NCBI GenBank assembly: GCA_031772625.1
Contig: CM062818.1
Span: forward strand, 1,676,436,667-1,676,500,666
Origin: Pinus tabuliformis
Taxonomy: Eukaryota; Streptophyta; Pinopsida; Pinales; Pinaceae
DNA: 64,000 nt
Direction of reading: 5' to 3'
Shown: in pieces, positions 34,410 through 45,169 of the stretch
How positions within the stretch are numbered: the stretch's first letter is position 1
Layout: every line of letters starts with the position of its first letter
The notes under the pieces: model-generated
Seen by the model: the letters and a program-made list of their open reading frames with translations, nothing else
What the model was told of the DNA's origin: nothing
The model's database searches: none
Translations under genes and position numbers: made by a program

Positions 34410-35714
34410 ACATAAAAGATAATAATAATATTAATAATATTGAGGATTCAATTAAGATTGAACTATTAGGATTGATTAATGATAATTTAAGTCATTTTTC
34501 TTCAAATCTACTTGATTACCAATTTATGCAAGGTGATTTACTATTTTTGGAAAGTCATGCTTGAGATGGTGGACATGACTTTCTATATTTAGAAATTCAT
34601 TCCAAAATTGTGAGGATGAAATTTTATTTAAGGAAATTCATCCATGAGTGGTATTTTTCTACTAGAGAATAGGGATTCCGCACCCCTATTTCATGCATCT
34701 CCGTGCTTTAGTAGATTGAGGACTCCATGCCGTGATCCACTCCAAAGATCCAACATTCCACAACTTAATCTTTTTAAATATTCAAAACTTCGCACCCTAA
34801 ATATACACTACTACATGTCTTTATCTTTCTTGGATTGAGGACTCCATGCCATAATTTCCATGCACTCTCATCTAGTGTGCTTTGAAACTTTGCGTTTCTC
34901 CTTATGGTACTGATTGTGAGCTTTTACCCATCTGATGGTTCATTGGTAAGGCCTTGTTCAAAGGCCTCCACACATTACAATTGCATAGATCAAAGGAATC
35001 AACTGAATTTCATAATGAAATTAACTTAATCACATTTTACCCAAAAATGGTGTGTGGCTTCCACAATCATTTTGGTTTTGAAGAAATGACTTCCATGATC
35101 ATTCATAATTGAACATCCTTGTTAGAAAATGACCAGGTACCCTACCACATCCTGCTTAGTACAATATTAGACATCTATAATCACACAAATCATGTATCAT
35201 CCATAAATCATAATTTACCATCTCTTCCACATAACCCTGAGCATCCATGGGTCTATGTATCTCAAGCTTGGATCACCATCCATGTCATACACTTGCTTTA
35301 TAAATTAAATACAAAAATAAAAACATATGTATAACATTTACTTAACCAAAACCATCTAATAGAGATAATCAATCATGCGACATATAAGAGAAAATATAAC
35401 TATATAAAACATTGTTCCCCAATCTAGTGATCAATCTGCCATACATAAACATAAAAGGAAATATAACTATGTATATAAAACATTATTATTCAATCAAGTG
35501 ATTAACATGTCATATATATAAGTCGTCAAAAATGGTCCTTGATAGGAGTGAAAAAACTATACTAGGATTGCATACAATATTTTTGCTGCAAGTCTCTCAT
35601 TTTATTACTGCAGATATGAAGCCTAAACAACCACATATTGTTGTTAGGGTCACTTGTCACCAAGGAGTTAAGTCAGGCATTTTCGGTAAATCTTCCATAA
35701 ATATTTACACTAAC
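34410..35714. other. AT-rich stretch with an 18 nt direct repeat, no gene
   Basis: Given the LINE target duplication, this sequence was contiguous with the DNA left of 22543 and may hold the rest of the Gypsy LTR that starts at 20118. An exact 18 nt direct repeat, GATTGAGGACTCCATGCC, occurs at 34714-34731 and 34833-34850. I see no supported gene. Confidence 0.4.
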
Positions 35715-38650
35715 AACATGTGAACCATTAAAATATCACTCAAGTTTATGACCTTCCGAAGACTATGATTATGTGTCCTATGAGGAACTCCACCTAATGA
35801 CATGCTCTTTGTTCATTGGTCTATTCGGATTGCACTAGCCACCTATATTTTTTGCCTCATCCAAACATATCTCCCCATTTTTTTAGCAGTGCAACCTCCA
35901 TAACCTCTAGGGTCATATCTTTCAAGGCCACATCTTTTTCCTTCCTTTCCTACCTGTCTCCCATACTATATTACACATGTTCAATAATTCCATGTGTCAC
36001 TTACTAAGTGTTGTCATGTGTCACCCATTTTTTTCCCACTTGGCCATCCAAAAGTGACAAATTTGTATGCCATGTGTCACATCCTCATTGGTGCCACATG
36101 CCACTGATGTCATATTGACATCATCATGTCACTATGTCTCCACTTCTCCTCTATGAGCCCACCAAAATGAACCATTTTTCTTCAAATGGTTGGTCCATGT
36201 TTTCATGGGTATGGATAAAGAGGGGTCCTAGACTTAAGGTCTTTTGTAAATTTTCTTTGATAAAACTAAAGGACTGAGACAAGAATTTTTTATTTAGTTG
36301 CCAAAAATATTTCTCATTTCCCCCAAGCCATCTCCTTGAAGTTTTCTTTTAGGGATCCATTTGAAACATTCAAAGACAAATCTCCATGGTGATGTGTGTG
36401 TGGGGTCCTCCCTCTGCTAACCAGTGCCTTCCATGCAACCACCTTGATGCCATATCCTTTGAGCACCCTATATTCCTAATTTTTTAGGTCTTCTGCTCCA
36501 TTTGAAATTTGTAGGAAATGAATATTCAAGGTGATGTGGTTGTGGGGGCCTCACAAACTTGAGCCTCTACCAATCAAAACTCACTCTTCATGCCACCTTG
36601 TCTAGACATGTCCTCCCAATTCCCTTTCCATCCCTGGGATTTTGTGCATGAGATCCCTTCCACTCTTCTAAGGACAAAAATATTTTGGGTTGCATGTCAT
36701 GGGTGGGGACCTTCACTAACTTGTAACTGACATGGAAAATGTTGGGTGATGTTTTGAGCGTGTAACCATTCTTAAGATTCAACTCAGCCAACCTTTGCAT
36801 CCATGTGGTTACCACCTTCATGCTAACTATGTTGTGTGGCCCTTAGCCTATCCAAACATTATGTTTTACCCTTGAATATTTGACAAGACACATGTTTCAA
36901 TCTAGGAATCCTTTTTCAAACCTAAATATATTTAGTTTGAAATATATTTACAAGTTCTATCCATTTGATCAATTTCCAAGAGTTATTAAGATGATCCTCT
37001 AAACTAAAAATGACTCCAAAGTCTTTGCTACTTGATCAACCTCCTTCACCGCTTTAGCTTTTCCACTCCTTTGACATCAATGCCACCACAATTTTCATAA
37101 CTATAGACCTATCAATTGCTCCTTCATATGTTTAAATCTTCATGTATCTCTAATATGATCCAAGTAACTTCCTTTTTTTATTGTGGAGAAGATATAGTTA
37201 AAAGTATCGTGAACAATCACTCTCAATCTCTTCCTTAAGTAGTCAATATGTATCTCTTGTTAAAACAACTCATACATGTACAACTAAGCCATAAGAAAAA
37301 TCATGCATTTTGGTCTAAGTCTCATCTAGGCTTACATTCATAATAGTGTTTCTCCTCCTGAGCACGTGCACTTGAACTTAAACACCAACAAACATCTATC
37401 TTATGCATGGCTGACATCATCAACTTCTCAATTGATAAATGACAAAGTAAAATACTTAAAAGTTCTTACATGAAAAATATAGATAGAACCTCACCAATAC
37501 ATCCCTATTTAAAATAATTCTCCCATATACAAACTTTGACAACACACTCTAACTCACTAACAAACCCTCCACCTATGATACTTTAAAAGCTAATTGGGGG
37601 CCTAGGAAATAGGGATGCATCCTTAATTAATCTTGTGTTAGGAGAAAAATCTATATGGAGACTAAAAATTCGAGCTAATGAATGGTGGAAATAGTTGATT
37701 CATAAGAATTATATAAGTGTTTAAAGAGTATCATGCATCATTCATCCTCCTTAAAAAAAACTAGGCTCCAACATTGAGGAATTGCTAGCAACTTCAATTC
37801 CTTTTATTAAGTTCTAATGGACATGGATTTTAGGAAACAAAAAAAAGATATTAATATGTGGAGAGAGAACATAATGGGAACCCCATATCTGGAATCAAAA
37901 TATTTCTTTCTTCCCCTACATGAATGGTTGGTCTCTAATAAACAATTCATCCATTAGGAAAATTCAAAATAGTTTCACGAGGTGGTGGAAAGGATGGCCT
38001 TGGGGCCATATCCCAAAAGGGCAAGTGAAATATGTAAGGAACTCGAATATTCCCTGATTAGATGCACTGTTTATGATGCATTCTAATTTAATTATCACAA
38101 TAACTTTGGAAGTGACACTTTTACTATCAAATAGATATATGAGTCTTTTCTTTCCCCAAAGTAAGGCCTTCAAAGTCCAAGTTGTGGGTTAACATCAGGA
38201 ATGTTTATTGCCTTCCTAAAATTAATATATTTTGTTGGAAATTAGCCCACAAAATAATTCTTACAACTAATAACCTTTTCAAAAGAGGAATAATAGGGTC
38301 ATGTTGGTGTATTCTCTACAAACACGCTCAATGGACAATAAATAATTTATTCTTGGAATTCCATTTATGTATCTTAGTTTTGAATTAACCCACATGGACC
38401 AACCTCTATGCCCTCGATTACCTCATGCACTTGAAACTAGATCCTAGATCTTAACGTTTATGCCCCTAGCCCTATTTTATTGGGAAAAACTCAAGGTGTT
38501 GTGACTGAAATCATGAAGGTTTAATACTCTAGGATTGTGTGTGTTGGTGGGGCCACCTTCCAATTATAAGTTCGTGCCTCCAATTGGTCCACCACTATGG
38601 TTTTATTTCACCTCCTCTTACATCATGTCCCATAGCTACGTCTCCCCTCA
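35715..38650. repeat. Duplicated block, copy C
   Basis: This is the closest relative of copy A (490-3439), with collinear matches from about 35740 to 38640. It carries the same zf-RVT relic. No supported gene otherwise. Confidence 0.6.
38173..38390 (+). pseudogene. Relic of a LINE zf-RVT domain, copy C
   Basis: The plus strand reads 'LWVNIRNVYCLPKINIFCWKLAHKI...LFKRGIIGSCWCILYK'. This is the pattern of the zinc-binding module after plant LINE reverse transcriptase, 'PKINIFCWKLAH' being the hallmark. It is an isolated relic. The sequence upstream no longer reads as RT. Confidence 0.6.
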
Positions 38651-39753
38651 GCAAATACATGCAACCCATTAAAATATCACCATGGTCCCTAGCCTTATGG
38701 GGACCAATATTACATGTCCTATGGGGACCTCCACCTCATGACTTGAAATTTTTCCATTGGTCCATTTGGATTTCACTAGCCACCTATACTTCCCACTTCA
38801 TCCTAGCATATCCTCCCATATTTTTTCTCCTCAGCACCCTACAAAACCTATGGGGTCATATCTTGTGAGATCACATGTTTTTCGTGCCTTACCAACCTAT
38901 CTATGAAGCTATCTTACACATAATCATGGATTCCATGTGTCACTCAATAAGTGGTGCCATGTCTCACCTATTTTTCTCCCACATGACCAATGAAATGTAC
39001 CAAATATTCATGTCATGTGTCACACCATCATTGGTGCCACATGTCCTACTGATGTCATATTAAGATCATAATTCCACTATGTCTCCAAGTCACCTCTATG
39101 GGGCATCCAAAATGCACCACTTTTATTCAATTGGTTGGTCCAGGTTGTCATGGGTATGGAGGAAGACTCATCCTCGTCTTGTGCTTTTTTGTAAATGTTA
39201 TTTAGAAAAGTTAAATGACTAACACAAAAAATTTGTTGTAGATGTGAAAAATATTTCTTGTTCCCCCAAATCCATCTCCCTGAATATTTCTTATGGGGAT
39301 CCCTTTGAAAATTTTGGGGAGAAACCTTAGGGATGATGTGTTTGCAGGGTGCTTCCTCTACGAAGAAGCATTCACCATGCAACCACTTGGATTCCATGTC
39401 CTTCGAGCACCCTATCATCCTAAGGTTTTTGGTCGTGCACTCCATTCGGAATTCACACGAAATGAATCTTGAGAGTGATGTGGCTATGAAGTCCTCTGAG
39501 ATGTTAGCCCCCACCAATCAAAACTCAATCTTCATGCCCTATTGTTTAGCCATGTCCTCCCAACTTTTTCTTTACCCCTCAATTTCTGTGCATGAACTCC
39601 CTTCCAATATTTTGAGGAAAAAAGCCTTTGGGATTGCATGTCATAGGAGGGGACCTTCGATGACTTATAAGTGGCATGGAAAATGTTGGGGTAATGTTTT
39701 GAGTGCATAACATTTCTTGAGATTTGATTCATGAAACCTTCACAGCCATGTGG
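38651..39753. repeat. Duplicated block, copy D, left part
   Basis: This is collinear with copy B from 3440 on (for example 38690-38790 against 3480-3590, and 39290-39460 against 4075-4240). It ends at the Copia insertion. The last five bases, TGTGG, are the target duplication. Confidence 0.65.
39749..39753. repeat. Target-site duplication (left) of the Copia element
   Basis: TGTGG is repeated at 50899-50903. The related uninterrupted copy B has CCCATGTGGTTTTCACC at this place, so the empty site can be rebuilt unambiguously. Confidence 0.9.
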
Positions 39754-40150
39754 TGTTCGCATTATGATTCTGATATGGCTCTATGATACAGGTGTTGTAC
39801 TTGATGGCAACTCACTCAAGTGGCAAAGCTCTGTCCAGGCTCTCAAAATAATGGAAATTAAGATGTTCGCAGGTGAATGGTTTGAAAGGTGCGGACCCGC
39901 AGGTTCGCTATCCAGAAAGTGCGGTCATACCTGCAGGTTATCCGTTCAGAAGGTGTGGTCCCACAGTTCACTCACTTCAAGGCAGAGAAGCGTGCTCACG
40001 TGGGGTTTCTTATGTTTGACCCGTGGTATTTAGCCCATCGTTCATGATATTATGGTTTTGGCCCGTGGTATAGGATCTAATTAAGCCCCGGTTTGGATCC
40101 CTTGTATTGGTTATTGATGGTTTTGTCCCATGGTGTGAATAAGGGCTTGA

Positions 40151-40160
40151 CTATAAATAG
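40151..40160 (+). promoter_or_regulatory. TATA box in the Copia 5' LTR
   Basis: CTATAAATAG is also present in the 3' LTR (49678-49687). It would place transcription start near 40180-40190. Confidence 0.6.
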
Positions 40161-40380
40161 GGAAGGAGATCACTTGGCTGAAGTAACTTTGCAATTTGAA
40201 TATCTTAAGATCTGAAATATTGCGTTATCAATGTTAAAAGCTTGATATAAATTAAAGTAAAGTTGAAGGTGAATCTATCAAGTCGTGATCTCACGGGCAC
40301 ATGATCAGATCTGTGCATCTGACTGTCAGTGGCCCATTGGAGGGCTGTTAATTTAGTTAAAATCAAAGGTCCGTAGGAGA

Positions 40381-40740
40381 TTCACAGTGCAGATGCGGAG
40401 GTTCGCAGTCCAGTGAAAGTGAAGTTGCGGAGGTTCGTAGTCCACAGAAAGGTGCAGGTGCGGAGGCACGCGGAGCGCAAAAAGGCGCAGTGCGGAGGCA
40501 CGCGGAGCACAGAAAGGCGCAGTGTGGAGGTACATTAGAGGTACGCGGCGCGACAGAAGGCACAGTTGCGGAGGCACGCGGCGCGAGAGAAGGCGCAGCT
40601 GCGAAGATACAGTACGGGTATGCAGCGCGACAGAAGGTGCAGGTCTGGAGGTACAGTAGAGGTACACAGCGAGACAGAAGGCGAAGATCAGAGGTATGCA
40701 GTGTAGCAGAAGGTGCTCTGCATGGATACGCAAGAAAATA
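40381..40740 (+). repeat. GC-rich tandem array inside the Copia LTR
   Basis: About eight imperfect units built on GCGGAGG...CGCGG...AGAAGGCGCAG alternate between roughly 32 and 44 bp. The array recurs in the 3' LTR at about 49917-50280. It keeps several frames open on both strands, which explains long spurious ORFs there. Confidence 0.7.
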
Positions 40741-41373
40741 GAAGGCGGGGTGCGGAGTCACACAGCCCAGATAAGGAACAACTCCGGATATGTCTTAAAA
40801 CATTTGTTGATTATCTTTTATCTATTTCTGCAGAGTTCTGGGTTTATATTTCTGGTACTACCTTTCTGTTTACAGCATTCTGAGAAGTTGGGTGATTCTT
40901 TGCTTGGTTGTATAGGAAGTTTGGGTGATTTGCATGTACTTGATGATTATTTGATCTTCTTGGATCCAGTTTGAAAATTTATGAAAAGTGGTCCTTGAAA
41001 GAAAAGAAGTAGGGGGTTGTAGCTCCCTTCCAGGAGAGACTGGAAAATGAGAGAGAGTTGTAGCTCTCTGCAAGTTGCAGCCTGCGTATTGGTAAAGGAC
41101 TGCACCAGTACAAAATCATTGTAAAAGGAGTTTCTAATTGAAAGACGATAGAGACATATTGCAGTAGGTGGTTTTCACCCACATTGGGTTTCCACCTTAT
41201 ATCTAGTGTTCTTTGGTATCTGTTTTTCTTGTTCATGCTCATTATTTTATGGTACTGATATACAAAGTAACGATCAATATCTGAAGAATAATTCAAAGTA
41301 TAAATAAGGAAGATATATTGAAAAGAATTTGGTAATACTGATTAACCCCCCCTCTCAGTATTATTTCCAACAA

Positions 41374-41388
41374 TTGGTATCAGAGCAG
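41374..41388 (+). other. Primer binding site of the Copia element
   Basis: ATTGGTATCAGAGCA begins one base after the LTR end. It is the standard initiator tRNA-Met primer site of plant Copia elements. Confidence 0.9.
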
Positions 41389-41432
41389 GTCCTTCTGAAG
41401 GAGCTTGATCACTTGAAGGAAGATCTATCATC

Positions 41433-43484
41433 ATGAGCAACTACGAGAGGGAAGCATCAATCAGGCCACCGATTTTTTATGGCACAAACTTCGTATATTG
41501 GAAGGTAAGAGTTACTGACTATCTTCAATCTTTGGGTACAGAAGTCTGGGACATCATAGAAACATGGTATACTTTTCCATCAGCTACTCCTACAGATCCA
41601 GCGGAGAAGAAGAAATATGAAACAAATGCAAAGGCGGTCAATAATCTTCTAGGATGTCTATCTCAATCAGAATTTGTGAAAGTTATGCAGTATAAATCTG
41701 CAAAAGAAATATGGGACAAGATTGTTCTGAGCTATGAAGGAGATGATCAGGTAAAACATGCAAAACTTCAAACCCTCATGATTCAGTATGAAAATCTCAA
41801 GATGTATAATGATGAAAGTGTGGCTAACTATTTTCTTCGTGTGGATGAGATTGTTAATTGTATGAAAAATTTGGGTGAAGAAATAAAAGAGGTTGTTGTG
41901 GTCGAATATGTTCTAAGATCTTTGTCACCTAGGTTTGAATCTAAAGTCTCTGCTATAGAAGAAAAGGAGAATCTACAACATCTTAAAATGTCACAACTGC
42001 ATGGAATTCTAACTGCTTATGAAATGAGGAAAGGAGGTCCATCTGACAGGAGGGAAGCTGCTTTCAAGGCTTCAGGCAAAGGAGAGTACTATGAATCAGG
42101 ACATGGGTCAGAAGAAGAAGAAGAATCAAATTTTGTGAGAAATCTTCAACGGGGTGCTGGATGGTTCAGAGGTAAGTTACCCTTCAAATGCTTTGCTTGT
42201 GGAAGAGTAGTTCACTATGCTGCCAAATGTCCTCATAAGGATAAGATCGACAAGGGAAAGGAACCTATTAGATGGAACAAGAAACAGAATGCAAATAAGA
42301 AAAGCTACTACACTCATGAAGACAACGATGGTCTATCAAATAGTGATGAAGATGAACGAGGTAATGACTATAAAATTTTAATGGCCTTTGAAGATGATGA
42401 TTACATGGATGCTATAGATGTGGATAGCTTTTATGAAGATATTTCTAGACTCAAGACATGTATACAAGAAAAAAATGTGATCATTGATACTCTACAATTT
42501 CAAATTGATGAAAAAGAAAAATTTCTTGAAAAGTTAGAATGTGAAATTGTTGGCCTTAGAAAAGAAATTGAGAAAACAAAGGCTATTAATCTTAAGTTTG
42601 TCAAAGGATCTGAATCTCTGGATGAGATCATCAATGTACAATGTTCTCCGCTAAACAAGACAGGTCTGGGTATAATGGAGAAACATCTCAAGCAATCCAC
42701 CTCAAAGAGTTATCTTGATGCAGCAAGAAGGAATGAGCAAAAGCACAATGGAGATCACCAGGTAAAGCAGGGGCGAATTACATCAAGAACAAAAAAAGCC
42801 TATCAGGTAAACCAGGGGCAATCCATCTTCAGGGTGAAAAAAAGCTACAACCAGCCACAGGTAAAAACTTCTCAATTTACTTCAAGAATGGATGACAATA
42901 GAAATTACAATCATTTGGCCGGTAGATTTGATAATCGCAGAAATTTCTTCAATGGACAATGTTTCTCTTGCCATAACTTTGGCCACAAAGCAGCTCAATG
43001 TGTTGCATATAAAACAATCATGACTAGAGAGGCTCAAAAACAAAGAAGTATGACTGGGATTACAAAAAGGACCTATAACAACTTTTCGGCTCTTGAAAAT
43101 GAAATTGAATGTTCTATTTGCAGTAACTTCGGTCATGAAGATTCTGAATGTAGGAGCAGGTTTCAGCAGACAAAGGAACAAGCCTCAAGCACCAGAACAT
43201 GGAGAATAAAGGAACCACAAACAAAAAGAGGTGGGATAGCCTTTTATGCAGAGGGACAGGAAAATCTATGGTACATCGACAGTGGATGTTCGAAGCATAT
43301 GACAGGCGATAAAGAAAAACTTGAATCATATTATGCTTTAGAAAAGGGAAAGAAAGTTTCTTTTGGAAATGATACTCCTGTAGCTATAAAAGGAAAAGGC
43401 ACTGCTCAGTTGAAAGAAAAGGTCAAAGCTGGAAATGTTTTGTATGTTGATGGCTTGAAGAATAATCTTTTAAGTGTCAGTTAG
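41433..43484 (+). pseudogene. Copia gag and protease (683 codons before the first stop)
   Basis: The ATG at 41433 follows the PBS closely. Residues 1-205 form a UBN2-type gag core ('FYGTNFVYWKVRVTDYLQSLG', 'AKEIWDKIVLSYEGDDQVKHAKLQTL', 'VLRSLSPRFESKV'). Zinc knuckles of canonical CX2CX4HX4C spacing lie at 253-266, 510-523 and 560-573. Three is more than the usual one or two. A coiled coil at about 340-395 is followed by a 'SLDEIINVQ' motif. The protease has an intact 'WYIDSGCSKHMTG' with the catalytic Asp at residue 616. The frame ends at TAG 43482, where CAG is expected ('LLSVS' then 'QMCDQG'). Gag packages the RNA; the protease cleaves the polyprotein. Confidence 0.9.
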
Positions 43485-44491
43485 ATGTGCGATCAAGGAA
43501 CTGAAGAAATATTTTGATCAAATGGGTGTAGTGTTCGTGATCTTGATACAGGGAAAATAGTGATCAAAGGCATAAGAACTCCAAATACTCTATACATATT
43601 TGAAGAAGGACAACAACAATGCTATTTGAGCAAGGATGATGAACATTGGTTATGGCACCAGAGGTTGGGCCATCTAATCTTTTCACAAATAAGGAAGGCA
43701 TGCAAATATCAGGTAGTTCGTGGTCTTCCAGATATGAAAATTCCAGACAACACCATATGCAAATCATGTTAGTTTGGTAAGCAAACCAGAACCAACTTCC
43801 CTGAGAAGGAAGGATCAGCCAGCAGGCCTCTTGAACTAGTCCATACAGATGTATGTGGTCCTTTTAGGACAAGGTCACCTCGAGGAGAAGAATACTTGAT
43901 ATTATTTATTAACGATTTCTCCAGGTTTGTTTGGTTAGGACTTTTGAAGCACAAAGACGAAGCATTCGAAAAATTCAAATCCTTCAAAGCCTTGGTTGAA
44001 AATGAATCAAGTTACAAAATTAAGTGCCTCAGGTCCGACAGAGGTGGGGAGTTTACCTCAAATGAATTTTTCGATTTCTGTGAAGAACATGGGATAAGAA
44101 GAGAATTCTCTACAACTGGAACTCCTCAGCAAAATGGAGTGGTGGAAAGGATGAACAGAACAGTCCAACAAATGGCCCGTGCTATGCTTGATGTGTCTTA
44201 AACTCCCACAACTTTCTGGGGTGAAGCTGCATATGCTGCGGTTGTTATTCTCAACAAAACAAATGTCCGAGTGAACAACACTCAAACTCCTCATGAGCTC
44301 TGGTATGGTGAGACTCCTTCGGTAAAGCATTTCAAAATTTTTGGGAGAAAATGCTATATTAAGAACACTGATGAGCAACTTGGCAAACTTGAACCTAGAG
44401 AAGATGAAGGCATTATTCTTGGTTATTCTCCACACAGCAAAGCATATAAGTGCTACAATAAAAGACTTGGAAGAATTGTTGACAGCATTGA
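43485..44491 (+). pseudogene. Copia integrase
   Basis: The same frame continues with stops at 43515 (TGA), 43770 (TAG) and 44199 (TAA). The zinc-binding 'HQRLGH' and 'CKSC' are kept. The catalytic triad is visible in 'LVHTDVCGPF', 'CLRSDRGGEFTS' and 'TPQQNGVVERMNRT'. The C-terminal GKE-like part ('TPHELWYGETPSVKHFKIFGRKCY', 'GIILGYSPHSKAYKCYN') runs to 44491, where a solo LTR interrupts it, and resumes at 45050. Integrase would insert the cDNA; the 5 bp target duplication fits. Confidence 0.88.
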
Positions 44492-45044
44492 TGTTGGGTG
44501 TGGAGCCTGATTATCTTCTATAGTACCGGCATATTGGACCCGAGTTCAAAATGGGGCGGCAACGCCGCCCGTAAAATAATCGCTGCCGTGGGGGGTCGGG
44601 GGCAGCGCCCCCGAAGCTAAAAACAGCTGTAAAATTGCCTTGTAAAAGTATAGTAATTTCTAGTCAATCTGGGCCGTTCATTAGGCGGATGATCTGATGG
44701 TAGAACTTATGTTTAGTTTAGGGTTTTTTGCCCTAGAAGGCAACCCCCTCTCTTTATATGAGGGCATTGTATTTGAGGCTGATATAGATGTGTATTCGGT
44801 GAGCGAGAAATATAGAGGTGAGACTGTGAGAGAAAACAGAGGATATTACAGCGGTTTTGCTGTAGGTTGTATCTCTTCATTTTGCTGGATAATAGAAAGG
44901 AAGCACTGGCTGTTCGGGGTGGACGTAGCCCAAACTGGGTGAACCACGTATATCTGTGTCTCTCTTGTTTTGTGCATTTTCTGTGTTTATATTTCTGCAA
45001 TATTTTATGTGTTCCATTGCTCCGTAATATATAATTCTCTAACA
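44492..45044 (+). mobile_element. Solo LTR (Copia type) inserted in the Copia integrase
   Basis: This 553 bp segment runs TGTTGGGTGTGG to CTCTAACA and is flanked by ATTGA (44487-44491 and 45045-45049). A GC-rich inverted segment (GGGGCAGCGCCCCC region near 44600) and a GGACGTAGCCC...GAACCACG segment near the end are typical of plant Copia LTRs. Excising it with one ATTGA restores the host integrase reading. No internal region remains, so it arose by LTR-LTR recombination. Confidence 0.85.
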
Positions 45045-45049
45045 ATTGA

Positions 45050-45169
45050 TGTAGTGGTTGATGAAAAAGGATACATTCCTAGGCAGGTAAATCATGAAAA
45101 TATTGAAGAAGATGAAGACTACCCTCAAAGACAGAATGATGAAGAAGAAGAACCTCAAGAAGCACCAGA
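45050..45169 (+). pseudogene. Copia pol linker between the two solo LTRs
   Basis: A 120 bp island of Copia coding sequence reads 'VVVDEKGYIPRQVNHENIEEDEDYPQRQ' followed by an acidic run. This is the variable linker between integrase and RT. It is in the same frame as the rest of pol. Confidence 0.8.

Larger units (their letters stand above)
39754..41372 (+). repeat. 5' LTR of the Copia element
   Basis: This 1619 bp LTR has a TATA box CTATAAATAG at 40151-40160. Downstream of it lies a GC-rich imperfect tandem array (40381-40740) that would be in the transcript leader. It ends at CCAACA, directly before the PBS. Confidence 0.9.

Noticed and set aside
39333..39710. 125-codon ORF in copy D and a similar 67-codon ORF at 4112-4315 in copy B
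   Set aside because: Similar only because the two repeats are homologous; frame and length are not conserved and there is no domain.
40353..40761. Two overlapping minus-strand ORFs of 126 and 132 codons in the Copia LTR, repeated at 49853-50288
   Set aside because: They run through the GC-rich tandem array, which keeps several frames open at once; Cys/Pro/Ser repeats of this kind are a by-product of the array.
44697..45045. ORFs inside the 553 bp solo LTR
   Set aside because: LTR sequence; the frames are not continuous with the host pol and show no domain.
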